Assembly: GCF_900089775.1 (NCBI RefSeq)
Contig: NZ_FLOB01000001.1
Span: forward strand, 496,001 to 560,000
Source of the DNA: Marinomonas spartinae
GTDB taxonomy: Bacteria > Pseudomonadota > Gammaproteobacteria > Pseudomonadales > Marinomonadaceae
DNA: 64,000 bases
Reading direction: 5' to 3'
The position numbers were made by a program, and so were the translations under genes. Numbering within the stretch: the first letter of the stretch is position 1; each line of letters begins with the position of its first letter. Shown here piece by piece: positions 46,203 through 56,672 of this stretch. Under the pieces are notes generated by a model. That model saw nothing but the letters and a program-made list of their open reading frames with translations, was not told the origin of the DNA and made no database searches.

Positions 46203-47504
46203 ATGATAGATCCAAAGACCCCTTTAACAACACAAGCGCTTTTCAATATTGTCAACGGCTCAACCTTGTTAGCCAGTGGCGGTGGTGGCTCGATTAAAAC
46301 AGCCTATTCATTTGTTAATCAGATTGTGGGCACGGGAAAAACGATTAATTTGCTATCACCAGCGGATATGAATAGCAGCTATTACGGCGTGGTGGTAGGG
46401 GCGATGGGATCGCCTGAAAGCTTTGAAAAAATAGGTTTAAAAGGAGCAGAGGACAGAGCTGTTAAGGTCATGCAGGATCTCTGCAAGCCTAAGGAAATCA
46501 ACTTTACCATTTCTGTAGAAACGGGCTCAAATATTTTTGTTGCGATGCTTGCCGCAGCCAAAGCGCTAGATTCTGCTATTGTGGTGGATGCCGATGGGGC
46601 GGGGCGCTCTGTGCCGACTTTATCCTGCTTAAGCTATAGCTCAAAAATCAACATCACGCCTTTTGCTGTTCTCAATGCCCCTCATAGTAAAGACAAAGAC
46701 CCAGTGGAAGGTGATATTGTTTTAAATTTACCCCTCATTAGTGACGAAGACCCAGACGAGTCTGCGAAGAAAAAAGCGCAAGCCAGTGTTATTGAAAACA
46801 TGGTTAGGCCCATCTTATCTTCTAAAGACAGTTTTGATGGGATAGGTGCCATTTCTGGCTGGCTAATGGATGGTGAACAAGCAAAGTCCGCGCTAGTACC
46901 AGGGACGATTTCTATGTCTCAACGCATTGGAGAGCAACTGAGTGAATACAATGCTGAAGATAAAAATATCATCTCTCAGTTTGCCAGATTTTTAGAAACA
47001 TTAAACATATCGCTCTACAGTTTATCTGATAACAACACGTCTTTTACCCTCAAAAGTAAAGAGAGTATTTCCCGAGGTGGTTTTGATTTTAATATGCTGG
47101 TGTTTACGCAAAGTATTAATGAAGATGAAAAAGAGCTTGTTGTTATTAATCAAAATGAAAATTTACTTCTTTGGGATAGCGCTAAAGATCACCCTCTGAC
47201 GATCTGCCCTGATTCAATTTGTATGTTGGGTAAATTAGACGAAACGATAAAAGATGGTATTTTGTCTGAATTAAAATCACTCAACTATAAAGAAAGACGA
47301 GAGGCCGAGAAGTCCCTAGGGGGATGGCATGGTCTTTCGGTAGAAGATGTGGTTGTTGGGCAAGAAGTGTATTTGTTTAGCCTACCATCCCCTGAGGCGT
47401 TAAAAAATGATAATAAAGAAGTGTTTTCTGCTTTGGCCAAGCAGTTCGGTTACTTCGGATCGTATGAACCTCTAGATAAGCTACTAGCGAAAGAAAAAAT
47501 CTAA
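46203..47504 (+). CDS. DUF917 family protein
   Basis: A 433-residue soluble protein. DUF917 hallmarks are LLASGGGGSIKTAY at the N-terminus and IVVDADGAGRSVPTLSCLSYSS in the middle. DUF917 proteins include thiohydantoin desulfurase-type enzymes and partners of hydantoinases. No hydantoinase gene is nearby. It may form an operon with the hybrid kinase and REC-GGDEF genes that follow at 49 and 1 bases, making a sensing role or metabolic signal possible. Confidence 0.72.
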   Translation: MIDPKTPLTTQALFNIVNGSTLLASGGGGSIKTAYSFVNQIVGTGKTINLLSPADMNSSYYGVVVGAMGSPESFEKIGLKGAEDRAVKVMQDLCKPKEINFTISVETGSNIFVAMLAAAKALDSAIVVDADGAGRSVPTLSCLSYSSKINITPFAVLNAPHSKDKDPVEGDIVLNLPLISDEDPDESAKKKAQASVIENMVRPILSSKDSFDGIGAISGWLMDGEQAKSALVPGTISMSQRIGEQLSEYNAEDKNIISQFARFLETLNISLYSLSDNNTSFTLKSKESISRGGFDFNMLVFTQSINEDEKELVVINQNENLLLWDSAKDHPLTICPDSICMLGKLDETIKDGILSELKSLNYKERREAEKSLGGWHGLSVEDVVVGQEVYLFSLPSPEALKNDNKEVFSALAKQFGYFGSYEPLDKLLAKEKI

Positions 47505-47553
47505 AGTTCAATAACTGATTACAGTTAGTTTTTTCCATTAATAGAGAGGTAGC

Positions 47554-50292
47554 ATGAAGCTAAGCGAATATTTTAATCAAGAAGAGCATGACTTTATCAT
47601 TAAAGAGTGTCTTTTTCAGTTATGGAGTCATTCCGACGATCCTATGTTTATCGTTGCCGTGGAAGAGGACGGTGAATTTTCGCTTTATGATAATAATGCG
47701 GCTTCTCGAATGGTGATGGGAATTGAACCGAATCAAATCTATCACCGTAACCGTATTCGCGATATGTTTCCCGAGGAACTTGTTGAGGGTTTTTATAGTA
47801 CTTACCGAACAGCCATCGCTAGTAAGAAGCCTATTTCCATAGAGCAGTATACCGTAAAAAATGGAGAGGACGTATTTTTTAATACTTTGCTAGTACCTAT
47901 TTTTGATAAGCAGGGTAATCCGATATTTATTTGTGGTATCAGTCATGAAACAACCACAATCAGAGCCGCCGAAAAAATGGCGGTTGAAGCAAGCGTAAAA
48001 CTAAAGGAATATAACGTTGGGCTAAAGCAAATCAATGAAAGCCTAGATGCGAAAGTAAGAGAACGAACCGCAGCGTTGGAGCTTGCTAAAGTGGAGCTAG
48101 AGGAAGCTCTAGAAGCGAAGTCATCGTTCGTCGCTAGAATGAGTCATGAAATTCGTACACCTATTAACGCGGTTATCGGTTTAAGCGATCTCGCTCTCAA
48201 TAACTCACCGAATAATAATGAGCAGCAAGACTACTTACAAAAGATACGAGATTCTGGCGAAATTCTGCTTAGTTTAGTCAATAATGTACTGGATTTTTCA
48301 AAAATAGAGGCCGGTAAATTAACTGCTGAATGCGTACGGTTTTCAACTGAAAAATTAATCCGGACCACTGTTAACATGAATGCGTTTGGTGCGCATGCGA
48401 AAAAACTAGAATTGGTAACGGATATCGCTGATGACATTCCTGAGTATTTGTTAGGGGACCCTCTACGTATTCAACAAATATTAGTCAACTTGGTCAGTAA
48501 TGCGATTAAGTTCACGGATAGTGGAACCATCATTATTCGCTTAAGTTGTGATAAATTGGATGAGGATAGAGCTTTACTGCAGTGCGACGTTGTTGACTCT
48601 GGTATAGGGATGTCATCTGCACAACTTGAACAACTATTCTCCCCTTTCACACAGGCAGATAACAGTGTCACTCGTGTTTATGGTGGCACAGGCTTAGGCT
48701 TAACGATAAGTCGTCAGTTATGTGAGCTAATGAATGGGGAAATAAAAGTCGAAAGTGAGCTAGGCAAAGGTTCAACCTTCACTGTCTTATTACCGTTAAA
48801 AATCCCCACAGAGCAACCACTGTTTGAGGTCATTGATTCTACAAATGCGCTCAAAGTGCTAGTCGTCGATGACCACTCTTTATCTAGAGAGGTTTTGGCC
48901 AAATTATTAGGTGGCTTTGGTATAAAAAGTACCTGTGTAGGAAGTGGTTGGGAAGCCATTGATGTCATTCGACAATCGGATCAGTCCGGTATGGCGTTTG
49001 ATGTGGTTTTTATGGATTGGCAGATGCCAGATATGGACGGAATCGAAACATCGAGAAGAATAAAAGAATTGTTCAAAGAATTAGCGCCACCTATTCTGAT
49101 GATATCCGCCTATGAAAAACATCATATTCAGTCTTACATAGATACGGGCATCATTCGACAATTCATAGAAAAACCTATTAGAAAATCTACCTTATTTGAT
49201 GCTATTAATCAGTTTTTTAGTATTGAAAAAATAGCGTTGGAAAGTGAAGAGACAGCGATTGTACCTCACCTTTCGGGGTTTCATATTTTACTGGTGGAAG
49301 ATAACCTTATTAATCAGCAAGTTGCATTGGGATACTTAAAAAGCACTGGCATTCATGTAGATTGCGCTGAAAACGGACAAATTGCCATTGAGAGGATACA
49401 AGAGACTCAGTACGACCTTGTTCTGATGGATATTCAAATGCCTGTTATAGATGGATTAACTGCTACTTCTCTCATTCGCGACATGGGGCTTGATTACGAG
49501 CTTCCTATAATTGCTATGACAGCGCACACATCCCCAGAAGACATAGAAAAGAGTCTCGCTTCGGGAATGAATGATCATATACCTAAACCTATTCCATCGG
49601 ACTTGCTTTATCGAATGCTGAATAAGTATTTAATGCAGAGAAGAGCGGAGAAAAGTGAAAACCACAATCCATTATCTATAGAGTCTGATTTTAATGATCA
49701 GTTATCTATGCTTTATAGGATAAGTGGTTTAAGAGTGCAAAAGGCAATCCACTCTCTAAAAAACGACACTACTCTTTATTTGAAAATAGTTCAGTCTTTC
49801 TGGTCACAATACAAGGCAGCCTTATCAAGCCCCCAAGCTCTATCTTTAACATTAGATAACCATAGACTGTTAAATGATATACACTCTTTAAAATCTAATG
49901 CATCTTATATTGGGGCTGAAAATATTTCTCAAGACTGTGAAGTTATAGAACGTAAAATTCTAAATAAAGAAGCCCTTGATGACTCTTTATTAGATGGTGT
50001 TATCGATAAAATGAAAAGCCTTTTAACAGAGCTTAATCCGGTCTTTGATACAATTGAGCAAGATGAAAATTCTTTAAACTTACCACTTAGTGTTACCTTG
50101 GAAAAAGTGCTGGAATTACTGAAGAGAAATGATTTTAAAGTAGAAAGTTATATTTATACGCTACAGCAGAAATCAAAAGTTACTGAATATAGAGGCGAGA
50201 TAAATAAAATCATTAAAAATATAATTGATCTTGAATACGAAAAAGCTTCAGAGCTTGTCCTCCAACTTTTAATTAAACTTTCAGGTAGTTAG
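47554..50292 (+). CDS. Hybrid sensor histidine kinase with PAS, two receivers and Hpt
   Basis: A 912-residue cytoplasmic phosphorelay protein. PAS domain about 25-135; coiled coil about 145-190; HisKA with His198 (MSHEIRTPINAVIGLSDLAL); ATPase about 300-425 (VSNAIKFTDSGTI, GGTGLGLTISRQL); receiver 1 with Asp488 (VFMDWQMPDMDG); receiver 2 with Asp626 (VLMDIQMPVIDG); Hpt with His777 (IHSLKSNASYIG); and a C-terminal helical region. The output is probably the REC-GGDEF protein encoded one base downstream. Confidence 0.93.
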   Translation: MKLSEYFNQEEHDFIIKECLFQLWSHSDDPMFIVAVEEDGEFSLYDNNAASRMVMGIEPNQIYHRNRIRDMFPEELVEGFYSTYRTAIASKKPISIEQYTVKNGEDVFFNTLLVPIFDKQGNPIFICGISHETTTIRAAEKMAVEASVKLKEYNVGLKQINESLDAKVRERTAALELAKVELEEALEAKSSFVARMSHEIRTPINAVIGLSDLALNNSPNNNEQQDYLQKIRDSGEILLSLVNNVLDFSKIEAGKLTAECVRFSTEKLIRTTVNMNAFGAHAKKLELVTDIADDIPEYLLGDPLRIQQILVNLVSNAIKFTDSGTIIIRLSCDKLDEDRALLQCDVVDSGIGMSSAQLEQLFSPFTQADNSVTRVYGGTGLGLTISRQLCELMNGEIKVESELGKGSTFTVLLPLKIPTEQPLFEVIDSTNALKVLVVDDHSLSREVLAKLLGGFGIKSTCVGSGWEAIDVIRQSDQSGMAFDVVFMDWQMPDMDGIETSRRIKELFKELAPPILMISAYEKHHIQSYIDTGIIRQFIEKPIRKSTLFDAINQFFSIEKIALESEETAIVPHLSGFHILLVEDNLINQQVALGYLKSTGIHVDCAENGQIAIERIQETQYDLVLMDIQMPVIDGLTATSLIRDMGLDYELPIIAMTAHTSPEDIEKSLASGMNDHIPKPIPSDLLYRMLNKYLMQRRAEKSENHNPLSIESDFNDQLSMLYRISGLRVQKAIHSLKNDTTLYLKIVQSFWSQYKAALSSPQALSLTLDNHRLLNDIHSLKSNASYIGAENISQDCEVIERKILNKEALDDSLLDGVIDKMKSLLTELNPVFDTIEQDENSLNLPLSVTLEKVLELLKRNDFKVESYIYTLQQKSKVTEYRGEINKIIKNIIDLEYEKASELVLQLLIKLSGS

Positions 50293-50293
50293 A

Positions 50294-51190
50294 ATGTCCA
50301 ATTCATTTAGTGTGCTTGTTATCGATGATGAAATGATAAACTTACAAATCATCAGCGATATTTTGTGTGATGAAGTCGACATTATAATGGCAAAAAGTGG
50401 TGAGCAAGGCGTTCGTAAAGCATTAGAGTTTTCTCCTGACTTAATTTTGCTCGACGTTATTATGCCTGATATGGATGGCTTTGATACAATGAAAAAGCTT
50501 AGCCAAGACGCTCGAACATGTGATATCCCAGTCATTTTTATAACGGCACTGAATGACATAGATAATGAAGAGAAGGGGTTATTACTTGGGGCAAGTGACT
50601 ATATTCAAAAGCCAATACATGCTTCGATAATAAAAGCCAGAGTGGCTTTGCATCTTAAACTAATAAACCAGCACCGTATATTAGAGCGTTTAAGTACTAT
50701 AGATCCATTAACTTCTTTGGCCAATCGTCGTAAGTATGAAGAAACGATTCGATCCGAATGGACATTAATGGAAGAGCTTAATCAAACCTTATCCTTAGCC
50801 GTTATCGATATTGATAATTTTAAACAATATAACGACCTGTATGGGCATGCAGCAGGCGACATAGTATTACAAAGAGTGGCCACTGTCCTAGCAAATAATT
50901 TTATAAAAAATAGAGATCTAGTGGCACGGTATGGTGGGGAAGAGTTTGTCGCAATCATGCCGAATACCTTAAAAGAAGAAGCGCTATATCGCATTAATAA
51001 ATGTATCTCTGAGGTTCAGGACATGGCCATTGCATGCAATAAAAAAGACAAAAATATAGTGACCATCAGTGCCGGTGTGGCTTCTATAGCCCCTACAAGA
51101 GATGATAGATTTGAGGATTTATTTGCTGCCGCTGATAAGGCCTTATATATGGCAAAAACAAGTGGAAAAAACCAGGTTAAGTGTGGCTAA
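50294..51190 (+). CDS. Receiver-GGDEF diguanylate cyclase (PleD-like)
   Basis: A 298-residue response regulator making c-di-GMP. Receiver Asp54 in LILLDVIMPDMDGFD; GGDEF domain from about 130 with the active-site motif RYGGEEFVAIMPN. No inhibitory RxxD site is evident. It directly follows the hybrid kinase, its probable phosphodonor, linking that signal to c-di-GMP. Confidence 0.93.
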   Translation: MSNSFSVLVIDDEMINLQIISDILCDEVDIIMAKSGEQGVRKALEFSPDLILLDVIMPDMDGFDTMKKLSQDARTCDIPVIFITALNDIDNEEKGLLLGASDYIQKPIHASIIKARVALHLKLINQHRILERLSTIDPLTSLANRRKYEETIRSEWTLMEELNQTLSLAVIDIDNFKQYNDLYGHAAGDIVLQRVATVLANNFIKNRDLVARYGGEEFVAIMPNTLKEEALYRINKCISEVQDMAIACNKKDKNIVTISAGVASIAPTRDDRFEDLFAAADKALYMAKTSGKNQVKCG

Positions 51191-51359
51191 CTAACAGTAA
51201 TACTCTTCAAGGAAGTGGCGATTACCCTTTTCCCTTGCATAGTATGAGCGAGTCTTTTGCAGACTTGGGTCAGTTTGGTAGTGACCAAGTTGAGAGGGTG
51301 CCAATAACTAGTTGCATGCATTTTTCCTTATGCTTGAGAAGGCTAACTTTTTAGTCAGC

Positions 51360-52121
51360 TTAATCGCTCAATAACGCCGCTGCGCTGCCACAGAGGGTCA
51401 TAATGAACAAGAACCATTTCAAATGTTTGGGGTTGGCCTTGATGGCCATTTTCACGGCTAGATGCGAGCCGAGCATGGTACCTGAGGCGAGGATCAATCC
51501 TGGTATCCAGAGGATTTGACCATTCCAAATAAAGACGCCGAGGGCTAATGTGGTGAACCCCATGGTGCAGACCATTTTGAGCGCATTGGTTCTCACTAAA
51601 TCATAGCGTAATGTGCCTGCCAAGGCGGTGATAAGAATAAAGCCTACGCCTGCTTGTACAAAACCACCGTAGACGCCAGCGATAAATAGGGCGATCCAAG
51701 CACTGGGTTTTTCTCTGACCTTAAAGGGCACTGTTCCTTCAGGTGGTGCAATGAGAGTGGGGCGGACAATCATGATTAGCGTCATACCTATCATGGCACT
51801 AAGCAGTAAAGGCTTGAGCCAGGTTTCTGGAGCATAGCTTGCAGCAAAAGCCCCAACCACGCCGCCCAGTAAGGATGGAATCATCACGGGTAAAATGTCG
51901 GCATTATCGAGCTTCTTGGCTTTACGAAAGCCAAAGGTTGCGGTGAGGTTCTGTAAAAATACCCCTACTCGATTGGTGGCGTTGGCTATATCGGCGGGCA
52001 TACCCATTACCATTAAAGCGGGTAATGTGAGGTTGGAACCGCCGCCCGCTAAAGTGTTGATGATACCGGCGACAAAACCTGTACCCATAAGCAGTGCAAC
52101 GGTAAAAAAGCTGTAGTCCAC
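51360..52121 (-). CDS. TSUP (TauE/SafE) family permease
   Basis: A 253-residue membrane protein with about eight spans. Motifs are GFVAGIINTLAGGGSNLTLPALMVMGMPADIANATNRV and a repeat-half GGFVQAGVGFILITALAG. Members export sulfite, organosulfonates or similar anions. GTG start. Substrate unknown; monocistronic. Confidence 0.9.
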   Translation of the reverse strand: MDYSFFTVALLMGTGFVAGIINTLAGGGSNLTLPALMVMGMPADIANATNRVGVFLQNLTATFGFRKAKKLDNADILPVMIPSLLGGVVGAFAASYAPETWLKPLLLSAMIGMTLIMIVRPTLIAPPEGTVPFKVREKPSAWIALFIAGVYGGFVQAGVGFILITALAGTLRYDLVRTNALKMVCTMGFTTLALGVFIWNGQILWIPGLILASGTMLGSHLAVKMAIKANPKHLKWFLFIMTLCGSAAALLSD

Positions 52122-52265
52122 TATTTAGTCCTTAAAAAAGGGATGATTGGGAGTATAGAAAGGCTACCCTATAATGGCTGAGGAGGGAATATGTCATGCG
52201 ACCTTTGCTTTTACGGTGCATTGTGCAAAGGACGCAAGTGCTGCATTAGCAGTGGTTAGATAAGA

Positions 52266-52895
52266 TTATCGTATTTCATCTTGTAGATATCGAATAATGA
52301 AATGTACTTCTGTCTGATTGATGGTGTGCACCAAATTAGCGATCAAATCAAAGGTGGTGTCGGCACCAAGCTTAGACAATTCCGCGTGGGCCTGTTGAGC
52401 GAACTGGCTATCTATTACTGGATCTTGGTCACCGTGTAAAAAGTGTATGCGTGTGTTTTTCGGTGCTTTAGTTGGCCGATTAGCTAAGCGGCCGGATAAC
52501 GAGATAATACATGAGGCTAAAGGATCATCGACCATTTGTGTAGAGGATAGTGCCATAATAGCGCCTTGTGAAAAGCCTATTAACGTTGTCCGATCGGCGG
52601 GGACCTTGGTCTGAGTTTGCCAATATTGCACGCTTTCTACAAATCGTGGCATTACTGTGCGGATGCGCTCAAAGCGGTTTTCTTCTGTAACACCTTGGAC
52701 GGAAAACCATTGAAAGCCTTGTCCAAAATCGGATGCATCAGGTGCTTGCACCGAAATGATAGCCGCCCGATCAAATTGTCTTGCCAAGAGCTCTCCTAAC
52801 GGGGCCATACTCTCTGGCGAGGCGCCGACACCATGTAGTAATAAAATGAGTCGCTTGGGGGAATCGGGTAGGTGTAGTGTTATTGACTTTGTCAT
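52266..52895 (-). CDS. Alpha/beta hydrolase, YpfH-like esterase
   Basis: A 209-residue phospholipase/carboxylesterase-type hydrolase. Catalytic triad: nucleophile Ser in GFSQGAIMAL, Asp in HGDQDPVI, His in LVHTI. The oxyanion region is LLLHGVGASPESM. Cytoplasmic. Substrate unknown. Confidence 0.88.
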   Translation of the reverse strand: MTKSITLHLPDSPKRLILLLHGVGASPESMAPLGELLARQFDRAAIISVQAPDASDFGQGFQWFSVQGVTEENRFERIRTVMPRFVESVQYWQTQTKVPADRTTLIGFSQGAIMALSSTQMVDDPLASCIISLSGRLANRPTKAPKNTRIHFLHGDQDPVIDSQFAQQAHAELSKLGADTTFDLIANLVHTINQTEVHFIIRYLQDEIR

Positions 52896-52911
52896 ACTAA
52901 GTCCTCTGTTT

Positions 52912-52935
52912 TTAGTAAAAGAGGTGTTTTACTAA
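52912..52935. promoter_or_regulatory. Operator-like inverted repeat
   Basis: TTAGTAAAA (52912-52920) and TTTTACTAA (52927-52935), six-base spacer, 17 bases upstream of the esterase start. Confidence 0.4.
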
Positions 52936-52989
52936 GATTTGGTTTAAATCATATACGTTTCTAGTATGACATTAATCCCTTTCAACTTC

Positions 52990-53008
52990 ATGTCACACGT
53001 TGTGACAT
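52990..53008. promoter_or_regulatory. Perfect palindrome, operator-like
   Basis: ATGTCACA-CGT-TGTGACAT: two perfect 8-bp arms around three bases. The order of half-sites is opposite to CRP. It could be an operator for the esterase or for the chemoreceptor gene. Confidence 0.45.
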
Positions 53009-53329
53009 TAATGGTGTTTTATTCTTGTCAATCAAATCTCTGAAAAGGCTTTGCTAGAAGTGGTCCTTCTGATAATTTGTTAGAGGCCACCTATGGTAAC
53101 TGATTGATCACAAGTAATATAACTGAAGCGTATGATCATGACTTCGGTTATTAAGTTTGCTCTCAAAAGGGAGTATTGTTTCACAAGTCGACTTTTGGCT
53201 ATTGATAAACAAACTATATATTTCTTGTTTTTTTCTCCGAGCAAAGGATATTCTGCTATACATAATGAAAGGGAGCTTTATGAAAAATTGGATAAAAATA
53301 AGCTGTTTTATCAACAATTGGGGCTTTAA

Positions 53330-55294
53330 ATGACTATAAGAAAAAAAATCATCGCACTTCTATTAGCTGGCGTGATATTTCCAGTTTTCATTGTATCGCT
53401 CATCGTCATCAGTCAGGTCCGCTCTGATGCTGAGACGCGATTTGAACAGCAAAGCCAAACGGAAATGGGCTACGTGGACGCCTTATTTTCCATGTATCTG
53501 AATAACTTATCAGAAAATGCAGCCTTTTTTGCTCGTACCAATGAGCTGACACAGCTCACGCCAGGCAGCATTTTCAGCTACGCTGATAAGCCCGTACAAA
53601 AGATGACACCGCTATCAAACTCACCGCTTGAAAAAAAGGCATTTGAATTAATGGATGCCTTTGGTCAAACCCATCCAGATCTGGCCTATATTTGGTTGGG
53701 CTCAAACGATAAAGGTTATTTGCAATGGCCTCAAGGCAATAGTGTCGATCACTATAATCCGTTGGAGAGGAGTTGGTATAAACTCTCTATAAACGATAAA
53801 GGTGATAAGCCTGTTCGTATTCCGGCTTATCGAGACGCATTTACGGGTGCCCCTTTAGTGGATTATGTACAACGATTCGATGGAAAAGATGGTTTTTATG
53901 GCTCCGTTGGGGTCGATGTGACGCTTAAAAAACTGACGGAGTTACTCGCAACCGTCAAATTTGGGGGAGACGGGTATGTGGTCATGGTGGAAGACTCTGG
54001 GACGATTTTAGCCGATCCTTCTAACCCTAAGAACAATTTCAAATCCATTAACGATGCGTCCCGCCCATACAGCCAAGTGACGTCGGATAAATCACTGCAG
54101 AAAATCACCATTGATGGTCATACTTGGTTTGCCAGTCTGCATATATCTCCTAAATTAGGCTGGAAGTTTATCGGTTTAATACCCAGCAGTGCGGTTTACG
54201 CTCAGGCGAATCATCTGATGTGGGTGACCATCGGTGTGGCGGGGGTGATGATTGCGATTTTTGCGATTTTGGGAATGTTACTAACCAATATTGTTGTTCG
54301 TCCTATTAATGTCATGGCCGAACGTTTAACGAATATTAGTCATGGTGAAGGGGATTTGACCCAACGTTTAGCGGTTGAATCTAAAGATGAGTCGGCGCAA
54401 ATGGCCGAAGCTTTTAATCAGTTTGTGGCGTCAATTGACGATATTGTCGGACACTCTAAAGGCTCATGCGAGAAAATTGCTAATGTTGCTCATCAATCTG
54501 AGTCATTGGCGGCAGAAATGAGTGATGTTGCTTCTCATCAAGTGAATTCGGTGGACCATGTTTCCACGGCGTTTAATGAAATGGTAGCGACCGCCAATGA
54601 AGTTGCCTCCAATTGTAACAATGCGGCAAGTGCCGCTGAACATAGTGAAACTCAGGTACAGCGTGGGAATAAGCTCATTCAGCAAACCATGGATTCACTG
54701 CGCCAATTAGAGAGCGAGTTAAATGGCTCTAATGAGTCTATGAAGACCTTGTCACAAGAGTCGAATAACATTGTGGGGATTCTGGATACCATCAAAGCTA
54801 TTGCAGAACAGACTAATCTACTCGCATTAAACGCAGCGATTGAGGCGGCGAGAGCGGGCGAACAAGGTCGCGGTTTTGCGGTGGTCGCGGATGAAGTGCG
54901 CACCTTGGCGGGCCGCACGGCTGAGTCGACAGAAGAGATTGATAAATTGGTCAATCGATTGCAGGAGCAAACCGGTATTGCCGCAAATAAAATGAGCCAA
55001 AGTGTGATGGTTGCCAAAGGGTCGGTGGATTTAGCCTCACAGACATATACCGTCTTTGAGCAAATTTTAGAGTCGGTATTAACCATTAAAGACATGATGA
55101 TTCAAATCAGCGCTTCGGCAGAAGAGCAGCATTTAGTTGCAGAAGAGATTAATACCAATGTGATGGTGATTCATGATGGAACGGTGAAGACCAATACCCT
55201 TGCGGAGCAAGTGTCGCAGACGGCCTCTATGCTAAATGAACTATCTCAGGAGCTTCAAGGAATGGTGGCGAGGTTTAAATCGACTAAGTTCTAG
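53330..55294 (+). CDS. Methyl-accepting chemotaxis protein, dCache sensor (amino-acid type)
   Basis: A 654-residue chemoreceptor: span 8-28, periplasmic dCache domain (about 35-290), second span about 295-318, HAMP and signalling domain ([20 protein letters not shown]). The dCache part has [11 protein letters not shown], then [12 protein letters not shown] and VGVDVTL, resembling the Y-RxWY-Y/D-D set known for amino-acid-binding dCache receptors. An amino acid ligand is therefore inferred. Terminator directly downstream. Confidence 0.92.
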   Translation: MTIRKKIIALLLAGVIFPVFIVSLIVISQVRSDAETRFEQQSQTEMGYVDALFSMYLNNLSENAAFFARTNELTQLTPGSIFSYADKPVQKMTPLSNSPLEKKAFELMDAFGQTHPDLAYIWLGSNDKGYLQWPQGNSVDHYNPLERSWYKLSINDKGDKPVRIPAYRDAFTGAPLVDYVQRFDGKDGFYGSVGVDVTLKKLTELLATVKFGGDGYVVMVEDSGTILADPSNPKNNFKSINDASRPYSQVTSDKSLQKITIDGHTWFASLHISPKLGWKFIGLIPSSAVYAQANHLMWVTIGVAGVMIAIFAILGMLLTNIVVRPINVMAERLTNISHGEGDLTQRLAVESKDESAQMAEAFNQFVASIDDIVGHSKGSCEKIANVAHQSESLAAEMSDVASHQVNSVDHVSTAFNEMVATANEVASNCNNAASAAEHSETQVQRGNKLIQQTMDSLRQLESELNGSNESMKTLSQESNNIVGILDTIKAIAEQTNLLALNAAIEAARAGEQGRGFAVVADEVRTLAGRTAESTEEIDKLVNRLQEQTGIAANKMSQSVMVAKGSVDLASQTYTVFEQILESVLTIKDMMIQISASAEEQHLVAEEINTNVMVIHDGTVKTNTLAEQVSQTASMLNELSQELQGMVARFKSTKF

Positions 55295-55310
55295 TTCATC
55301 AGTGAGGCTA

Positions 55311-55348
55311 AAAAAAGCTCTGTTGTCCCACGGCAACAGAGCTTTTTT
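55311..55348 (+). terminator. Rho-independent terminator after the dCache chemoreceptor gene
   Basis: GCTCTGTTG (55317-55325) pairs with CAACAGAGC (55334-55342), flanked by A6 and T6. Confidence 0.93.
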
Positions 55349-55523
55349 GTCTGTGGCTGGCAGTGTATGGGAGCTTGCTTGTTTTCAGCCAAAAAATACT
55401 TGTTCAGTTTTCGGTTGTCGTGTCTGGTCGGTACCCTATAACCTTACTGATACTGGATGAAACGCCATGCTAGCAGGTGGTGTTGTGTAAAAGGCTCCAA
55501 CTATTACTGATGAGAGAATTGCC

Positions 55524-56672
55524 ATGTTAATCACCGATGAAAAGCAAGCAGATTGTTACTACAAGGCTTTGATTGAGCGTGACCCTAGTTTTGTGGGAAC
55601 GTTTTTTGTGGCGGTACAAACCACGTCTATTTTTTGTATTGCCACCTGTCGAGCCCGTAAACCAAAGCGTGAGAATGTGCTGTTCTATACGGAGTTAAAG
55701 GAAACCATGGCAGCTGGTTTTCGACCATGCAAGGTCTGTAAACCGACAGAAAACAGCCATGAGGCCCCTCGTGAAGTACAAATTGCGATGAATCTAGTGC
55801 GCGATTGTCCGAAAGCGAAAATCACTGATGATCAACTTGAAGAAGCGGGCATCCGGCCTATTTTTTTACGACGTTGGTTTAATCAACATTATGGAATGAC
55901 TTTCCAAACATTTCAGCGCATGTATCGCATCAATTTCGCCTATGAAGAGCTGCGCCAAGGAAAACAAACCACACAAACAGCATTTGACCATGGTTATGAA
56001 TCGTTAAGCGGTTTTGGTTATACCTTTAAGAAATTGGTGGGGCACTCCCCCAAAGCGTCATTAGAGCAGGATGTGATCTTGCTTGATCGGCTGACTACTC
56101 CGCTGGGGCCTATGTTTGTGGGGGCCACCAAACGGGGGATTTGCTTGTTAGAGTTTGTCGACCGACGTATGTTAGAAACGGAATTCAAAGATCTACAACG
56201 TTACCTGAAAGCCCCCATCATGGCTGGTGTGAATGAGCATACTTTATTGGCCAAGCAGCAATTGGAGGAGTACTTTGCGGGAGAACGACGTGACTTTAGT
56301 GTCGCGTTAGACACACCTGGGACGGATTTTCAGAACGCCGTATGGCAAGCGTTGCAGCAGATTCCCTGTGGCCATACCGCCAGCTATCAGCATCAGGCCT
56401 TGTTAATTGGTAACCCCAAAGCGGTGCGGGCTGTCGCATCGGCCAATGGGGCGAACCGCGTTTCCATTATGATTCCTTGTCATCGAGTGATTGGTAAAGA
56501 TGGCAGCTTAACAGGTTACGGTGGCGGTTTAGAAAGAAAGCGCTGGCTGCTGGACCATGAACGTAACATGCAAAGTCCATTACACGGCGCGATCCGTTAT
56601 GCGAATGATGAAAGCCAAAATACCGGTAATGGTCGCGACAGCCACTACACCGTTCCAACCGAGCAAAGCTAG
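55524..56672 (+). CDS. ada: Ada: methylation-sensing activator and alkyl-DNA repair protein
   Basis: Bifunctional 382-residue protein. N-terminal zinc domain with Cys38, Cys42, Cys69, Cys72 (same numbering as E. coli Ada; Cys38 takes a methyl group from phosphotriesters), AraC-type helix-turn-helix about 95-180, and O6-methylguanine methyltransferase domain with active Cys319 (PCHRVIGKDG). After the usual end of the domain (about residue 345) there is a tail of roughly 35 residues; that tail overlaps the convergent MFS gene by 93 bases. Confidence 0.94.
   Translation: MLITDEKQADCYYKALIERDPSFVGTFFVAVQTTSIFCIATCRARKPKRENVLFYTELKETMAAGFRPCKVCKPTENSHEAPREVQIAMNLVRDCPKAKITDDQLEEAGIRPIFLRRWFNQHYGMTFQTFQRMYRINFAYEELRQGKQTTQTAFDHGYESLSGFGYTFKKLVGHSPKASLEQDVILLDRLTTPLGPMFVGATKRGICLLEFVDRRMLETEFKDLQRYLKAPIMAGVNEHTLLAKQQLEEYFAGERRDFSVALDTPGTDFQNAVWQALQQIPCGHTASYQHQALLIGNPKAVRAVASANGANRVSIMIPCHRVIGKDGSLTGYGGGLERKRWLLDHERNMQSPLHGAIRYANDESQNTGNGRDSHYTVPTEQS

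Larger units (their letters stand above)
52896..53329. other. Divergent intergenic region with two palindromes
   Basis: No convincing gene. It contains the inverted repeats at 52912-52935 and 52990-53008 and a 65-codon frame ending at 53329 that does not look coding. Confidence 0.4.

Noticed and set aside
53132..53329. A 65-codon frame ending right at the dCache receptor start
   Set aside because: No recognisable domain, no clear ribosome site, and composition like noncoding DNA; the exact abutment is probably chance.
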